Origin: Tenrec ecaudatus | Taxonomy: Eukaryota; Chordata; Mammalia; Afrosoricida; Tenrecidae | Direction: 5' to 3' | NCBI RefSeq assembly: GCF_050624435.1 | Contig: NC_134536.1 | Coordinates: 139,855,059-139,919,058, forward strand | DNA length: 64,000 nucleotides | Part shown: one piece after another, positions 33,639 to 44,529 of the stretch | Layout: the number at the start of each line of letters is the position of its first letter | Numbering within the stretch: the first letter of the stretch is position 1 | Position numbers and translations under genes: made by a program | Notes under the pieces: model-generated | The model's input: only the letters and a program-made list of their open reading frames with translations | The model's database searches: none | What the model was told of the DNA's origin: nothing

Positions 33639-35093
33639 GCCTTATATTCTATAGGTGAATTAAGCAAAACTATCCTCTGCCTAATGATTACAGCTTTCTG
33701 ACACCCACACCTTAATTCCATAATCCTATTCATATGTTCCCCCACCTCTGACACTTTGTAAGCCAGCCACTTCATGCCTTTATCTCCCCTATTTTGGGAA
33801 CTCTGCTTCTAAACTGCCTATTTCTCTGGTGCTCTAGTGCTCAGAGTAAACAAGCTTGATCTTTGATGTGAGGAATATTCCTTCCAGTGGAAACCTTATG
33901 AATTTTCAAACAGAAGGGAAGTCAAGTCGACATTGGTCATCCATCAGGTCAGCAGGCAAAGTGAACCAGCTCACAAGGTCAAATCACTTCTCTTCATCTG
34001 GTTGAGTTCTGGTCACTTCAGTACTAGCCATTCCTAGCTAGGTCAGTGGGTACACAGTAAGCTACGGAGCTCCCCACAGAACTCCCTCTGCTTCAGAACA
34101 ATGGCCCTTCACAAAGTCTCTACAACTCTAGCTCCATAGCACTGTCATGCCATCAATATAGACTCTGCAAAAACTCTTCAAACTTCAGTTTTATCTGTTT
34201 CATCTGGCCTCTAAGTCTTGTACACCAAGTCTAAAGTATCAGTGTCCAAACTCAACATGTCTCTCTGTTGCTGCATTTCCTCCACTTCAATTCACCAAGT
34301 GGATCCAGGTGGTCACCTAGCAAGCATTTTTGGCTGCCCACAGATGCTTTGTGACCTTCAATCCTAGAGGGAGCTTTTCTTCCTGGTTCCCAGCTTAGGC
34401 ACAAGCTGCTGGAGCACAATTCAAAAAGGCAAAGACACCTGTTTTTCTTGTCTCCCAGCAATTGTCTCTCTTTGTAATTCTTTCAAAATGCAAACGTGTT
34501 GCCACTCAAAGCACTGAGTGGGGCTTAGCTTTGCTAAACCTTCCATGCAAGCCATTCCTAATTCCCATTTCACAGATCCAACTGTACAAGAAGCCAGTGA
34601 GCTTAGAAAGTCTCTGTGATTATTAAATTCAACCTTCATTTCTGCCAAATATTATGTCAATAAGTAGGGAAAACAACATAATCCCAGTACAGTCACATCT
34701 TAAACATAATTCTTAAAGCAGTCAAATCCAATACTTTCTTAGTTAACTGTCTGATTCAGATACAATAAGACCATAGGCCTCAGGCAAGACCAAACCAGGC
34801 TTGGGCCTTCTGTCACTATAGAAAAGTCCTAGAAGAATATTTGCCCCCTGAACTCAAATTTAACATCCTCTGCACTTATTTTCACCATTACAGTAGAAAT
34901 AACCAAGTCCAGCTTATAAGAATCAAAAATGTCACTTCCCATGTCCTTGATAGATAACAGCCAAGCAAAGCACGTGGCTATATCCGACTTTCTCCAGCTG
35001 TCCCAGGAAGAAAAATCCAATCCCATAAGGCAGAGGTCAGAGAATCTCCGCTGTGCATCTTATGATTTATGGTCCCATGACTGGACCATAATG
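33639..35093. repeat. Unidentified 1.45-kb segment between inverted family-A copies
   Basis: The base composition is more even and less AT-rich than the surrounding intron. It contains tcatccatcaggtcagcagg, ctcttcatctggttgagttc, tggctgcccacagatgcttt, cagcttaggcacaagctgct and ctcctaagaaggaag-like antisense purine tracts. The layout recalls internal sequence of a MaLR/ERV-type element in antisense, but I cannot name it. No frame longer than ~75 codons exists and none looks like a protein I know. Confidence 0.35.
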
Positions 35094-35470
35094 AGTTAGG
35101 CTGGGTGTTCTAGAGAACAAACCCAGTGAAACTCATTTCTGTGTAAGAAAGAATTGTATCTCAAGTAATTGTATCCCGGCACAGTTGAACTCCAGTCCAT
35201 GATGCCGGTCCATAAGTCCCTCTTCAGACTCACGTAACTTCAAGCTGCTGCTGCAGGCTGGTGCAGCAGAAAGATCACAGGCAGGTGGGTGCGGAGGGGC
35301 ATGAGCCCATGGGTGCTGCAAACACGGCAGTGCCCGTCACCTCTCAGATTTGGGCGGTCAACGTAGAGCAGCCCTTGGGTCAGGCACAGAGCCCAGAGAA
35401 GAGGACGTGGAAGAGCAAGGCAGTTCCTGCAGCTCCTTATGCTCATGCGCGGGGGTGAGGACGTGGTAAA
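35094..35470 (-). mobile_element. LTR-like repeat (family A), minus strand, truncated
   Basis: It starts gagttaggctgggtgttcta, then gagaacaaacccagtgaaac, tgatgccggtccataagtcc, gtaacttcaagctgctgctg and catgagcccatgggtgctgc. Its TTAG end faces the equivalent end of the copy at 33075-33638, so the two are inverted about the 1.45-kb segment. Confidence 0.6.
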
Positions 35471-35479
35471 GAAAACTGA

Positions 35480-36195
35480 CCAATCCTCTCACTTAGTGTT
35501 GTGTACACCCTATGTGCATAGTACCATACAATCATTTGGCAGGAGTTACAAAGAAATGAGTAGAAAAATCATATTTCGATATTTCACTTGTTATACTTGT
35601 GTATTAAAATAGCTATTAGTGTAACTAATATATAAACAAATTTTATGTATGCTTGCTTTCTTATTATAAGGTTAATTCTATATGTTTAAGTCAAATGTGA
35701 TGCTGACTCACTAGTGGCCATGCAAAGGGCATCAATCAGAAGCAAGACTGTATCAGGATATACAGGTGTTAATTGTTGAAGTGTATTAATTGGGTTTGAA
35801 GCTTAGTGGCAAATAAAAGAAAAATTGATTTATGAGTGTAATAATACATCAGTGAAGAATAAGTAATTCATTCACACGGTAAGGTTTATTTACACCTTTA
35901 TTTCCTTTACAAAAACTAGGACTTTGGGCTTCCGTTTGGTTTTTAGTGGCTTTTGAAGAGCTTGGAGGTTATCAAGGTGTGTCATTTAAGTCTTGGGACT
36001 GTAAGTCTTCTTTATTTATTGCTTCAAATGGCAGAATAGCTCTTTTAGGCAAGACATGTTAGACAGGAAAGAGAAAATAAACATTGGTTATTAGTATTCA
36101 CACCTGTTTTCCTCCCTATAAATCCAGGTATGTGCTTTGGAGGTTTGTTTTAGTTTCATTTCCTCAAATTTTTATTTGAATTTTTCAAATTTAAA
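35480..36195. other. Unannotated intron sequence
   Basis: Nothing recognised. Confidence 0.4.
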
Positions 36196-36203
36196 ACAAA
36201 CCT

Positions 36204-36652
36204 TCAAGTTAGTTCTACCTTACAAATCTGGCTAGGCCAGAGTATGTACACGGGTTCAGATGAGAACTCTCAACACAGGGAATCCAGCATTGATAACCCC
36301 TCAGGACCAATAACGAGAATAGTGATACCATGAGGGTAGGGGAAAGGTGGGGGGAGAAAGGGATAATTGAACACAATGATCGACATATAACCCCTCCTAG
36401 GGGGATGGACACCAGAAAAGTAGGTGAAGGGAGACAGCAGACAGTGTAAAATATGAAAATACAAATAATGTATACATTATTAAGGGTCCATAAGGGTTGG
36501 AGGGAGGATAAAAAAGGGCTGATACCAAGGGCTCGGGTAGAAAGAAAATGTTTTGGAAATGATGATGGCAACATGTATACAAATATGCTTGATACATTTG
36601 ATATATGGATATAAGAGCTATAAGAGCCCCTAATAAAATGATTTATTAAAAT
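36204..36652 (+). mobile_element. LINE 3'-end fragment (family B), plus strand
   Basis: It runs from tagttctaccttacaaatct through gggttggagggaggataaaa, tggaaatgatgatggcaaca and aatatgcttgatacatttga. It ends gagctataagagcccctaat then aaaatgatttattaaa. It is a well-kept 3' terminus, ~450 bp, 5'-truncated. Confidence 0.7.
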
Positions 36653-36659
36653 TTTAAAA

Positions 36660-37530
36660 AGAATTTTATATATGTTCTTAGTCAATGATTTTTTAAAAAC
36701 ATGAATTCATTTTAGAAAATACTGTTTTGAGTTTTGAAACTAGAGATAAAAGATAAATAAGCATTCCTTTCAGAATAAGGAATTTTCACAGAGAACCGTT
36801 TTAAGGCATTTTGGGTGTCAAGGTCTTTCTGTGTGTCCTGAGGACTTTTAAAACCAAGTACTAAATGGGGAAAAATCATATATTTCCCAGTTAGAAGACC
36901 ATTAATGAACGTGAAGCTGAATAGTAATGCAAGGATACCCCTTATATAATTTTATAATATTGTAGGGAAAGTTACTCTAGTTATTCCTTTTTCAAATAAG
37001 AGCAGTAGGTAAGCAAAATATGCCAACTTGCTAAATATATATATACACACATTTGATAAACTAAAATTTTGATAACACCAAAAAGAGATGCCAAAACTAT
37101 GAAGTGTTCTGTCAGATATCCGTGCCTTTAAGCATATCTTTATTACAGTGGATTATGCTGTTCTCCTGGTCACCATCTCTGATAGCAGTGTACATCTCCC
37201 TATAATAATTGTTCAGCATCAGATATCATTTAGCATGTTTCCATGTTAGTTAAAAATAATTTGTCTTACAAAACCTATAATGACACACAACCAACAATGA
37301 ACACTGGGGATTAAAAAGATACCTAAAAAATAATGAATTTGTAATTATCACTCATATTTAGCCAGGCAGCTATGCGATCTAAAAACCCTTACAACACAAC
37401 GCCATGTCTAAACTAGTGAAACTGGGCTTGTTTTGCTTTTAATTTTCATAAGATTACTTTACCACTGCGCAGATGACACCAGAGAAAGGTCATCAGTCAA
37501 AATAAAGAAGAGCTCTACGTTAATATGTTA
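36660..37530. other. Unannotated AT-rich intron sequence
   Basis: Nothing recognised; a short atatatatacacac tract lies near 37035. Confidence 0.4.
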
Positions 37531-37536
37531 TGCAGG

Positions 37537-38165
37537 GCTTTCTATAGAAACCAAACCAGGGCGCTTATGATTACAGATGATAGGTCGATACAGAGATAGT
37601 AATTTATAGAGTGAAACAAATTAGCAGCAAAGTAGTCTGCACAGCAACACAGAGATCTCAGGCCAACTCACTTTCATGGGACATTTAATATAAAAGATAC
37701 TCCAATTTACATGGTCACTAGCCCAAGGCCAACGAAGCAGACAGTAGGATGAGGAAGTAGTGAGGTGGAGCAGAGGCAGGTAGCTCAGGGAAGCAAAGCA
37801 GGTCTCGGTGGAGCCTGGAGGTGTAGTGATACGATGTAGCTGGCAGTTGTTGCAGTGTATGCAGTGATGGCAAGACAAGCGGAGTCAGCCCGCAGGTTGC
37901 AGACAGAGCAAGGTGGAGCAGCACAGTGACAAGGTCCACCAGGTGGAGCAGAGCTTTGCACATCCCACAGCTAAGCTACCACAGCACACCTGTTGAGATG
38001 GGGCAGGCAGCTCAGGCAGCTCACTGGCTGGTTCAAGCACCTGGGAGAGAGGGAGAGAGGCCTGCCTCCAGAGAGCCATTGATCTTGGTCTCACCTCCTA
38101 AGGAGGTCATCAAGCTGAAACCTGATTGACAGGCTATCCTCCACCCACATCTTCCTACAGGTTCC
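37537..38165 (-). mobile_element. LTR-like repeat, minus strand (distant relative of family A)
   Basis: gggctttctatagaaaccaa at one end corresponds to the 'ctagagaaac' motif of family A. Near the other end gaggtcatcaagctgaaacc and tgattgacaggctatcctcc occur, which also appear degraded in the copy at 18770-19240. The middle is unusually rich in gcag/cagc (37730-38070) and gives open frames on both strands that I regard as chance. Confidence 0.45.
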
Positions 38166-38465
38166 TTTTTGGCACACAAAGAAACTATCACAAGATCTTT
38201 GTGAAGAGAAAGGGGGGAAAAAGAGATGTATTTGTCATCCATTAATAATGAAAGAATTTTACCATTAAAGAATAGGAAACATTTACTATATAACACAAAA
38301 CACATGGCATGTATTCACTTATCCCGAAGAAAGATAATTTACTAAACCGATCCTTTGAGAGTACACGTCTTCTCTATTGTTGCTTTTCTCAAGAGTGTGA
38401 AGTGTATTATATGATTCCAAACCACCATGCTTTACACCCTTTAGGTATCTCTCTGCATCCATGAA

Positions 38466-38633
38466 GGATCCCTGGTGGCAGAGTTGGTTACACACTGGAC
38501 TGCGCCTCAAAAGAAAGATGAGGCGCTCTGCTCCCATAAAGATTTCAATTCCTGGAAACACTAAAGGTCAGGTCGACATCCTAGGTCAGGTAGTCACTAT
38601 AAGTCAGAATCAACTCGATGGGAGTGGGTTTGG
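38466..38633 (+). repeat. AfroSINE-like SINE, plus strand (best-preserved copy)
   Basis: It begins ggatccctggtggcagagtt, contains gttacacactggactgcgcc, aaagaaagatgaggcgctct and ctcccataaagatttcaatt, and ends agtcagaatcaactcgatgg. It is a nearly full-length afrotherian tRNA-derived SINE. The B-box region is altered. Confidence 0.8.
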
Positions 38634-38655
38634 GGTCTGCATCCATGAACCCTGA

Positions 38656-39164
38656 GGTAGTTAGTTTACTGTGCCAACCTGGCTGACAAACACATGTGGG
38701 CTCCATTAAAGGACAGAAAGATAAATGGCTCAGTGAGCCTCGCCTTTCTAATTCTCAGGTCTCTTGTTTTCTGATGGTCAGATCAGGGTGCAGTTACCTT
38801 AGCCAGTTCCCTACTTCAGCTGGCCAGGCTCACTTCCTGCAAGACATTCTTGAGGAGAAGCCACATGGGCCTACCCCGATGCAGCCCTGGGTGCTGGAGC
38901 AGCTGTGTGGAGACCCCTGCCAGCGCTGAGATGTTTACACGTTCACTGATTCGACTTTCCTCCTGCAGTCGGCATCATAGTGTGTGTTTTGTGAGATGGA
39001 GGACTTTGTGGATTGGTGTCAGACATATGGGCTAATGTTGGATTTGTGGGCTTGGGCAGCACTGGGTTGGGAGGTTTTCTTGATGTTCACTTCCCCTTTA
39101 TATAAAACTCTCTTATACATGCATTTCTGTGCATTTGTTTCTCTAAAGTACCCAGACTAACACA
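38656..39164 (+). mobile_element. LTR-like repeat (family A), plus strand, ~509 bp
   Basis: It starts gtagttagtttactgtgcca and ends gtacccagactaacaca. It matches the reverse complement of 3877-4383 closely along its whole length. Both are about 508 bp, so this is probably the full size of this subfamily. It follows an AfroSINE-like copy directly. Confidence 0.7.
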
Positions 39165-39326
39165 AACCCCAAAAGGTGATTTATATTTTATCAATTTAGT
39201 TTCATTATTTTCTAAATAAATCAGCAAATGGAGTTAATATAATCTTAAAATCAATACAAGGAGTACAACCTGACACATGTTTACAATGAAGTTCGATGAA
39301 TCTTTCGGCTACCCTACCATTTATAA

Positions 39327-39480
39327 AGGAGCCCCGATGACATCGTGGAAGTTGGACTTGCTACTCCAGTAAACAGTTACAGCCTCAGAAACGTGAAGGG
39401 GGAAGTTCCGAACCTACAGGATGAGTTAGCATTGACTGGCCTATGTTATGAATCAGCATCAACTCTCTGGCAAAGAATTT
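39327..39480 (+). repeat. AfroSINE-like SINE, diverged, plus strand
   Basis: aaggagccccgatgacatcg, acagcctcagaaacgtgaag and gaatcagcatcaactctctg keep the family order, but the match is weak. Confidence 0.45.
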
Positions 39481-39489
39481 TCCATTTTG

Positions 39490-40392
39490 GTTTTTTTGGG
39501 AACTGACTCAAAAGCATCCAACAATCACCAACACTGGCCCATAGATTCAAATTTTGGTTCTCTTTCACATACTAACAATGTAATCTTATTTATCCATCTC
39601 CAAAATGTTCTTTATATATTTAAAATCCCTGTACTGCTTCAGTCATATGGTAATTTTAAAGATAAACATTAAGAGTGTTTCCCTATCATTATTACCAATA
39701 CCATTGTTACTGCGAGAAGCAGACGTACAGTTTTACTGCACATAGAGCCCAAGAATGTTTTGTGATGGAGAATTTTATGAATCATTTATTAAAATTTATG
39801 AGACGAGCAGAAAAAAGAGGATCTTCACATATATTTTGAATATGTCTCTTCTATTCCTGAATAATTCTGAAATGTTGATAATTTAATATTTCTATACAAT
39901 ACAAATGGATTGATAATTCAGAGTTTATATTCCATATAGGGAATTTTCCTCAACTAATTCAATAATCAGTTTATGGATATGATAGCTTGCTTTATAAATA
40001 AGGTAATATTTATTTGGTGGGGAAATAAAAATGAAAACTATTTCTGAATTGGGTAATTTTCTGGGCCTGAGATTCTCTGTTCTGTATGCTCCTCGGGGCT
40101 GGAGTAGTTGTTGTACATTACTAAACCTTCAAATCAGAAAAAGAAATAATTTTTAATTTCACTGAGATGATAAAGTCTTCTGTGATCTGATAGCATGTGA
40201 TCAGGGCAGGTATTTGATGAACTGCCCAGTTATATCACTAAATATTGAAATTAAAGTGTAAAAATGAGAGTATTTCATGAAACTACTCATCAAGTCAATA
40301 AGAATTTGTTACAGAATTCAAGTTACTTGAATTGTTATTTATTTCATAAATTAAAATAATACAGAATAAATTAGCAATTTGGTTCATATTCT
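39490..40392. other. Unannotated AT-rich intron sequence
   Basis: Nothing recognised; it ends at the target site of the LINE insertion. Confidence 0.4.
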
Positions 40393-40409
40393 AAAAAAGT
40401 TAGTGTTGC
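40393..40409. repeat. Target-site duplication, left copy (17 bp)
   Basis: aaaaaagttagtgttgc is identical to 41672-41688 and brackets the LINE insertion. Confidence 0.9.
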
Positions 40410-40486
40410 CTCCCTCAATGCATGAATACCTTCTTTTATTAAATTGGAACTCTATGATGCTCACTCTCCCGACACAACGGCTGGAG

Positions 40487-40925
40487 CCAAAGTGGGTGAA
40501 CAAGTAAATGTGGTGAAGAAAGCTGATGGTGCCCGGCTATCAAAAGAGATAGTGCCTGGGGTCTTAAAGGCTTGAAGATAAACAAGCAGCCATCTAGCTC
40601 AGAAACAACAAAGTCTTCATGGAAGAACACACCAGCCTGTGTGATCGAGTGGTCCCGAAGGGATCAGTTACCAGGCATCAAAGAACAAAAAATCATATCA
40701 TTGACTGCACACCTCCATGATAGGATCGCTGAACACAAATGGGTGCATAAGCAAATATGGTGAAGAAAGCTGATGGTGCCCGGTTATCAAAAGAGATAGT
40801 GTCTGGGGTCTTAAAGGCTTAAAGGTGAACAAGCGGCCAACTAGCTCAGAAGCAAAAAAGCCCACATGGAAGAAGCACACCGGCCAGTGCGATCACGAGG
40901 TGCCAAGGAACCAGGTATAAGGCAT
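40487..40925 (+). repeat. Tandem ~240-bp module inside LINE 3' region (about 1.8 copies)
   Basis: gctgatggtgcccggctatc at about 40522 recurs as gctgatggtgcccggttatc at about 40764. The following landmarks (ggtcttaaaggctt, aagcagccatctagctcag, gaagaacacaccagcctgtg, atcaaagaac/ataaggcatc) recur in the same order. Spacing is about 240 bp. The copy at 6200-7862 and the antisense copy near 17.1-17.3 kb have a single module, so copy number varies between insertions. Confidence 0.8.
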
Positions 40926-40926
40926 C

Positions 40927-41020
40927 ATGCAAAAAAAAAAAAAAGATATGTGTGTGTATGTATGTGTATATGTGTGTATATGTATATATGTATATGTATA
41001 TATGTATATATATACCATAT
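40927..41020. repeat. Poly(A) plus (TGTGTA)n/(TATA)n simple repeat
   Basis: A run of about 15 A is followed by tgtgtgtatgtatgtgtata and alternating tatatgtatatg. It lies inside the LINE insertion. Confidence 0.85.
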
Positions 41021-41671
41021 TAAATGAAGGGGGAAGTGCAGAGTGGAGACCCAAGGCCCAAGTGTCAGCCAATGGAGATCCCCTCATAGAGGGGTTTAGG
41101 AGAGGAGATGGGTTAATTAGGGTGCGAGGTAGTACCGATGAAGAACACAGCTTTCCCCCAGATCCTGGATGCTTCCTCCCCCCAACTACCATGATCCGAA
41201 TTCTACCTGGCAGGGCTGGATAGGGCAGAGGTTGTACACGGGTACATATGAGGGCTGGAGGCACAGGGAATCCAGGGTGGATGATACCTTCAGGACCAAG
41301 GGTGTGAGGGGCGATGCTGAGAGAGTGTAGGGTGAGTGGGTTGGAAAGGGGGAACTGATTACAAGGATCCACATGTGACCTCCTCCCTGGGAGAGGGACA
41401 GCAGAGAAGGGGGGGAAGGGAGACTCCGGATAGGGCAAGATATGACAAAATAACGATGTATAAATTACCAAGGGCACATGAGGGAGGGGGGAAAGGGGAG
41501 GGAGGGAAAAAAAAAAAGAAGACCTGAAGCAAGGGGCTTAAGTGGAGAGCAAATTCATTGAGAATGATTGGGGCAGGGAATGTATGGATGTGCTTTATAC
41601 AATTGATGTATATATATGTATGGATTGTGATAAGAGTTGTATGAGTCCCTAATAAAATGTAAAAAAAGAAA

Positions 41672-41688
41672 AAAAAAGTTAGTGTTGC
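41672..41688. repeat. Target-site duplication, right copy (17 bp)
   Basis: aaaaaagttagtgttgc, identical to 40393-40409, directly follows the A tail. Confidence 0.9.
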
Positions 41689-42125
41689 TTAGCTTATCCT
41701 TGTAAATTTTCAGACTGAATGATTTTAAGATTGAAACAGTGTTGAAATATGTTTAAGAAAATTAGTAGGCATTAACCAATACTATGAATTTCATTTTACT
41801 AATCAATATTAGAGTACCTTGATTAGCTTAGTATGTGTGTCTGAAAAATGACACAGATTTCTTGTGATGATGTGAGGAATACATGTGCCAGGACTTAAAA
41901 GGATTGCCAAATTTTATTTGATTTTAATGTCTTATCGGCTGTCAGAAAATTGAGTATAGAGATAGAGTATAATATTCTCAGTGTCAAAGTAGAGATAGGA
42001 TTATTGAAAGATGAGAATCTTGTCAGAGGTAATATCTCTCAGAAGCTTAAAAAATCTGGGCAGGATCCTGAAATGACACACTGAAATGAAGAGTCAGCAG
42101 GCTTGAGTCTGTGTGAAAAGATGGG

Positions 42126-42365
42126 GCATTGGTGTCTCAGTGGTAGAATCTTCAAACCAACAGACCCAGAGTTAGCTCCCAGCCCACGCACCGCAGTCCT
42201 GCCACCATCAGTCTGTCTGTGGAGGCTTACATGCTGCTATACTGCTTCTATAGAAATTGCAGATGAAGATGAACTAGGAAGAAAGACCTATAATACAACT
42301 TCTGGGGATCACAACAATACAGTCCAACATCCATCGAAAGACTGATGCCTTGACCGGGGCCTCCA
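42126..42365 (+). repeat. tRNA-Gly-headed SINE, plus strand
   Basis: The head gcattggtgtctcagtggta followed by gaatcttc closely follows tRNA-Gly(GCC). The 3' half of the tRNA (gagttagctcccagcccac) is degenerate. A body follows with gtctgtctgtggaggcttac, gaactaggaagaaagaccta and ggggatcacaacaatacagt. It is a second SINE family alongside AfroSINE. The tRNA part cannot fold as a functional tRNA, so this is not a tRNA gene. Confidence 0.65.
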
Positions 42366-42379
42366 AGACCTGTGAGCTG

Positions 42380-43030
42380 ACTCATTAGCAGTTAATGATA
42401 ACAAGTATTACAGGAGAGGAAAACAGACTCCCCTGGGAGATTACACCATATCAGGGACAGTCTTGTTTACCATCACGTCTCAACGTTTCACTCTACAGCA
42501 CATAGGAAGGGCTTCATCATAAAATCGGACAAAATAACAATAATTATGAAATGAAATAATCAGATAAATTATGAAAAACATTAGTTCCCGTGTCTATATC
42601 AGGACTGCATTTATTTGACTAAAAATAATATAAAGATTAAAAATACATGAAACAATATTGGACATGTATTTGGAGCAAAACAGAGGAAGAAGTTATAAAA
42701 TCCTCAAAAAATAAGGGGAAATTAAATTACTTGTGTTAATTAAGAGGGTTGTAGGAAAACACTTAGCATATGGTGATTGTTCACAGTAATTTTTTGGGCC
42801 ACTAGAATCAGAATGAGCTATGTAATTAGACAACCTGTTCATAATTATTACTATGATTGACAGTGTTTGGAGCATCTTCATGATTATTGTAAAAGACCTA
42901 AGATTATCGTAATTAATGAAAACTTGAGTGATGGATTGATGATAACATCTGCCATGCCAATATTGCACTGTAGCTTTAAGAGGATTGAGTAAGTCTGTGG
43001 GAATTCCAGGATTTGATTGCTTATAATCCA
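42380..43030. other. Unannotated intron sequence
   Basis: Nothing recognised. Confidence 0.4.
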
Positions 43031-43039
43031 ATGCAGTGA

Positions 43040-43291
43040 ATGTTCAACCTTAGCATTTTCTCTGAGGTGCTTCAGGTCTTGGCTATTAGGAAGTATGGCA
43101 CAGGGATCTTGAAAATTACAAAGGATACACAACAGCTGCAGGATGTGGTTGCTGAAGGGACCCACCATGTGACCCACGTTCTCTTGTTTGAGAGCGTGCT
43201 GCTGTTCATTGCTGTCAAGCCAGCAGCTCCTAAAGTCGTGAGCCAGGAGTCACTTAAGTCACTGATAAAGTTGCTCAGGACATTCTTATAG
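43040..43291 (+). pseudogene. Unidentified 83-codon open frame, possible retrocopy fragment
   Basis: The open frame includes AIRKYGTGILKITKDTQQLQ and VLLFIAVKPAAPKVVSQESL, with less AT-rich codons than its surroundings. It reads more like a protein than the other chance frames. I do not recognise the family. There is no promoter, no splice-site support and no A tail. It could be a piece of an old retrocopy or simply chance. The call is weak. Confidence 0.2.
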
Positions 43292-43422
43292 AAATAGAGT
43301 TGCTTTCTCAGTTCATACGTTGATTCAGACACATTAGCAAACTGATGGCTTTGCAGTAGATGAAAAGTGATCGACAGTTAAAAGAACCCCATACTTATTT
43401 CAGATAGTTACTATACAACAGA

Positions 43423-43515
43423 AAAACACAAACCCATTTCTTGTCCACAAGTCAAATTTGACTCCTGGTGCTCTTATAGGACGTAGATGAACTGCCCCAT
43501 CCTATGTCCAAGGCC
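43423..43515 (-). repeat. AfroSINE-like SINE, 3' half, minus strand
   Basis: aaacacaaacccatttcttg, caagtcaaatttgactcctg and gaactgccccatcctatgtc are the antisense of the SINE 3' half. Confidence 0.5.
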
Positions 43516-43559
43516 TTAAGTGACCCTGGGTGGCAGAGGGGATAATAGGTGATAGCATG

Positions 43560-44400
43560 GTTCCTTGAGTTCCGAAGGAGCTTATTACTGAGATCCTGGC
43601 ATAGTGTAGTGTCATAAGAGAGCTTCCTGAAGTTTCTGTTCATGTACTATTTTCTCTGAAAACTTTTGTCTACAAATACAGAAGCAAACCTTGTGTTTAT
43701 TGCATTGAACACATTAAAAATGATTGCTTCAAAATTTATTTTTAATGCCCAGTGTATATGTATTTGCTTATACAAGTTTGACTTCAATATAAATATTGTG
43801 TTTCTATAACCTATATATGAAAATAATGTATTTCATTTTCTCGGGTGTCTTATTTTAACTGAATTTTGAAATGTTAATTTTTATATACATTTTTATATAG
43901 AATCAGAAATTAAAGCTATTTTTTAGTCTTACTTTATCTACAAGTATGTTTAAGTTATCTATAAAATATAAATTAGTTAGGTTCTTTTAATATCATAGCA
44001 CACTTGGGATCCAAATAATTTCTAAATTTCAGAAATATGCATTTATATTATGTGTTTACTTATGGTAATTGAAAAGTTAACTAGATACCATGTCACTGTG
44101 AAGCATGAATGAAACCTAGTAGATTTTATTCTTCAATACATTTTCCTCTAGTTTGAATTCTTGATCATATTCTTCTACTTTCACCTTTGTCATGACATGA
44201 ATAAATCATGAAGAATAAGAGTGGAAAGCTCAGCTGTGTGTGTGTACCTGTCTGTTTTATTTTAACCTTGTATAGTTCTGGTGTTCATGTTAGTAATGAT
44301 ACATGCGGCGAACTTTTGAACTGAGAAATCTTTTTAATCTTGTTCTTATGATAAGATAGATTTTCATAGAAATGAAACATAGATGGCATATTACATCTTA
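43560..44400. other. Unannotated AT-rich intron sequence
   Basis: Nothing recognised. Confidence 0.4.
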
Positions 44401-44420
44401 TTTCTTTATGGTGTATTCAC

Positions 44421-44528
44421 TTAGTGCCATCGAGTCATAGTGGGCCTATAGGACAGGGTGAAGCTGCTCCTGTGAGTTTCTGAGACTGAGTAGTCGGTAC
44501 AGGAGTAGAAAGCCTCATCTTTTCTCCC
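44421..44528 (-). repeat. AfroSINE-like SINE, minus strand, partial
   Basis: agtgccatcgagtcatagtg, gcctataggacagggtgaag and agaaagcctcatcttttctc are antisense family landmarks. Confidence 0.65.
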
Positions 44529-44529
44529 A

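Larger units (their letters stand above)
40410..41671 (+). mobile_element. 5'-truncated LINE insertion (family B) with poly(A) tail
   Basis: This ~1.26-kb retroinsertion has perfect 17-bp target-site duplications and a 3' end gagtccctaataaaatgt followed by an A-rich tail. The A-rich target, cleaved at TTCT/AAAAAA, fits L1-type endonuclease integration, so I infer the family is an L1 3' region or is mobilised by L1. It contains a tandemly duplicated ~240-bp module (listed separately), an A-run plus a (tgtgta)n/(tata)n tract at 40927-41020, and a G-rich 3' portion. No reverse-transcriptase coding sequence is present. It is the freshest insertion in the window. Confidence 0.82.

Noticed and set aside
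33075-35470. Provirus with paired LTRs
   Set aside because: The two flanking repeats are in inverted orientation, and no retroviral gene is visible between them.
36215-36685. 156-codon minus-strand open frame
   Set aside because: It is the antisense of a family-B LINE 3' end and is broken in the other copies.
40487-40925. CRISPR-like array or satellite
   Set aside because: There are fewer than two copies of a ~240-bp unit inside a LINE insertion, with no short repeat-spacer pattern.
40893-41477. 194-codon minus-strand open frame
   Set aside because: It falls in the LINE insertion and is made of simple-repeat residues (Tyr/Thr/His/Ile runs) and Pro-rich chance sequence.
42126-42196. Functional tRNA-Gly gene
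   Set aside because: Only the 5' half matches. The 3' half and acceptor pairing are degraded and a SINE body follows.
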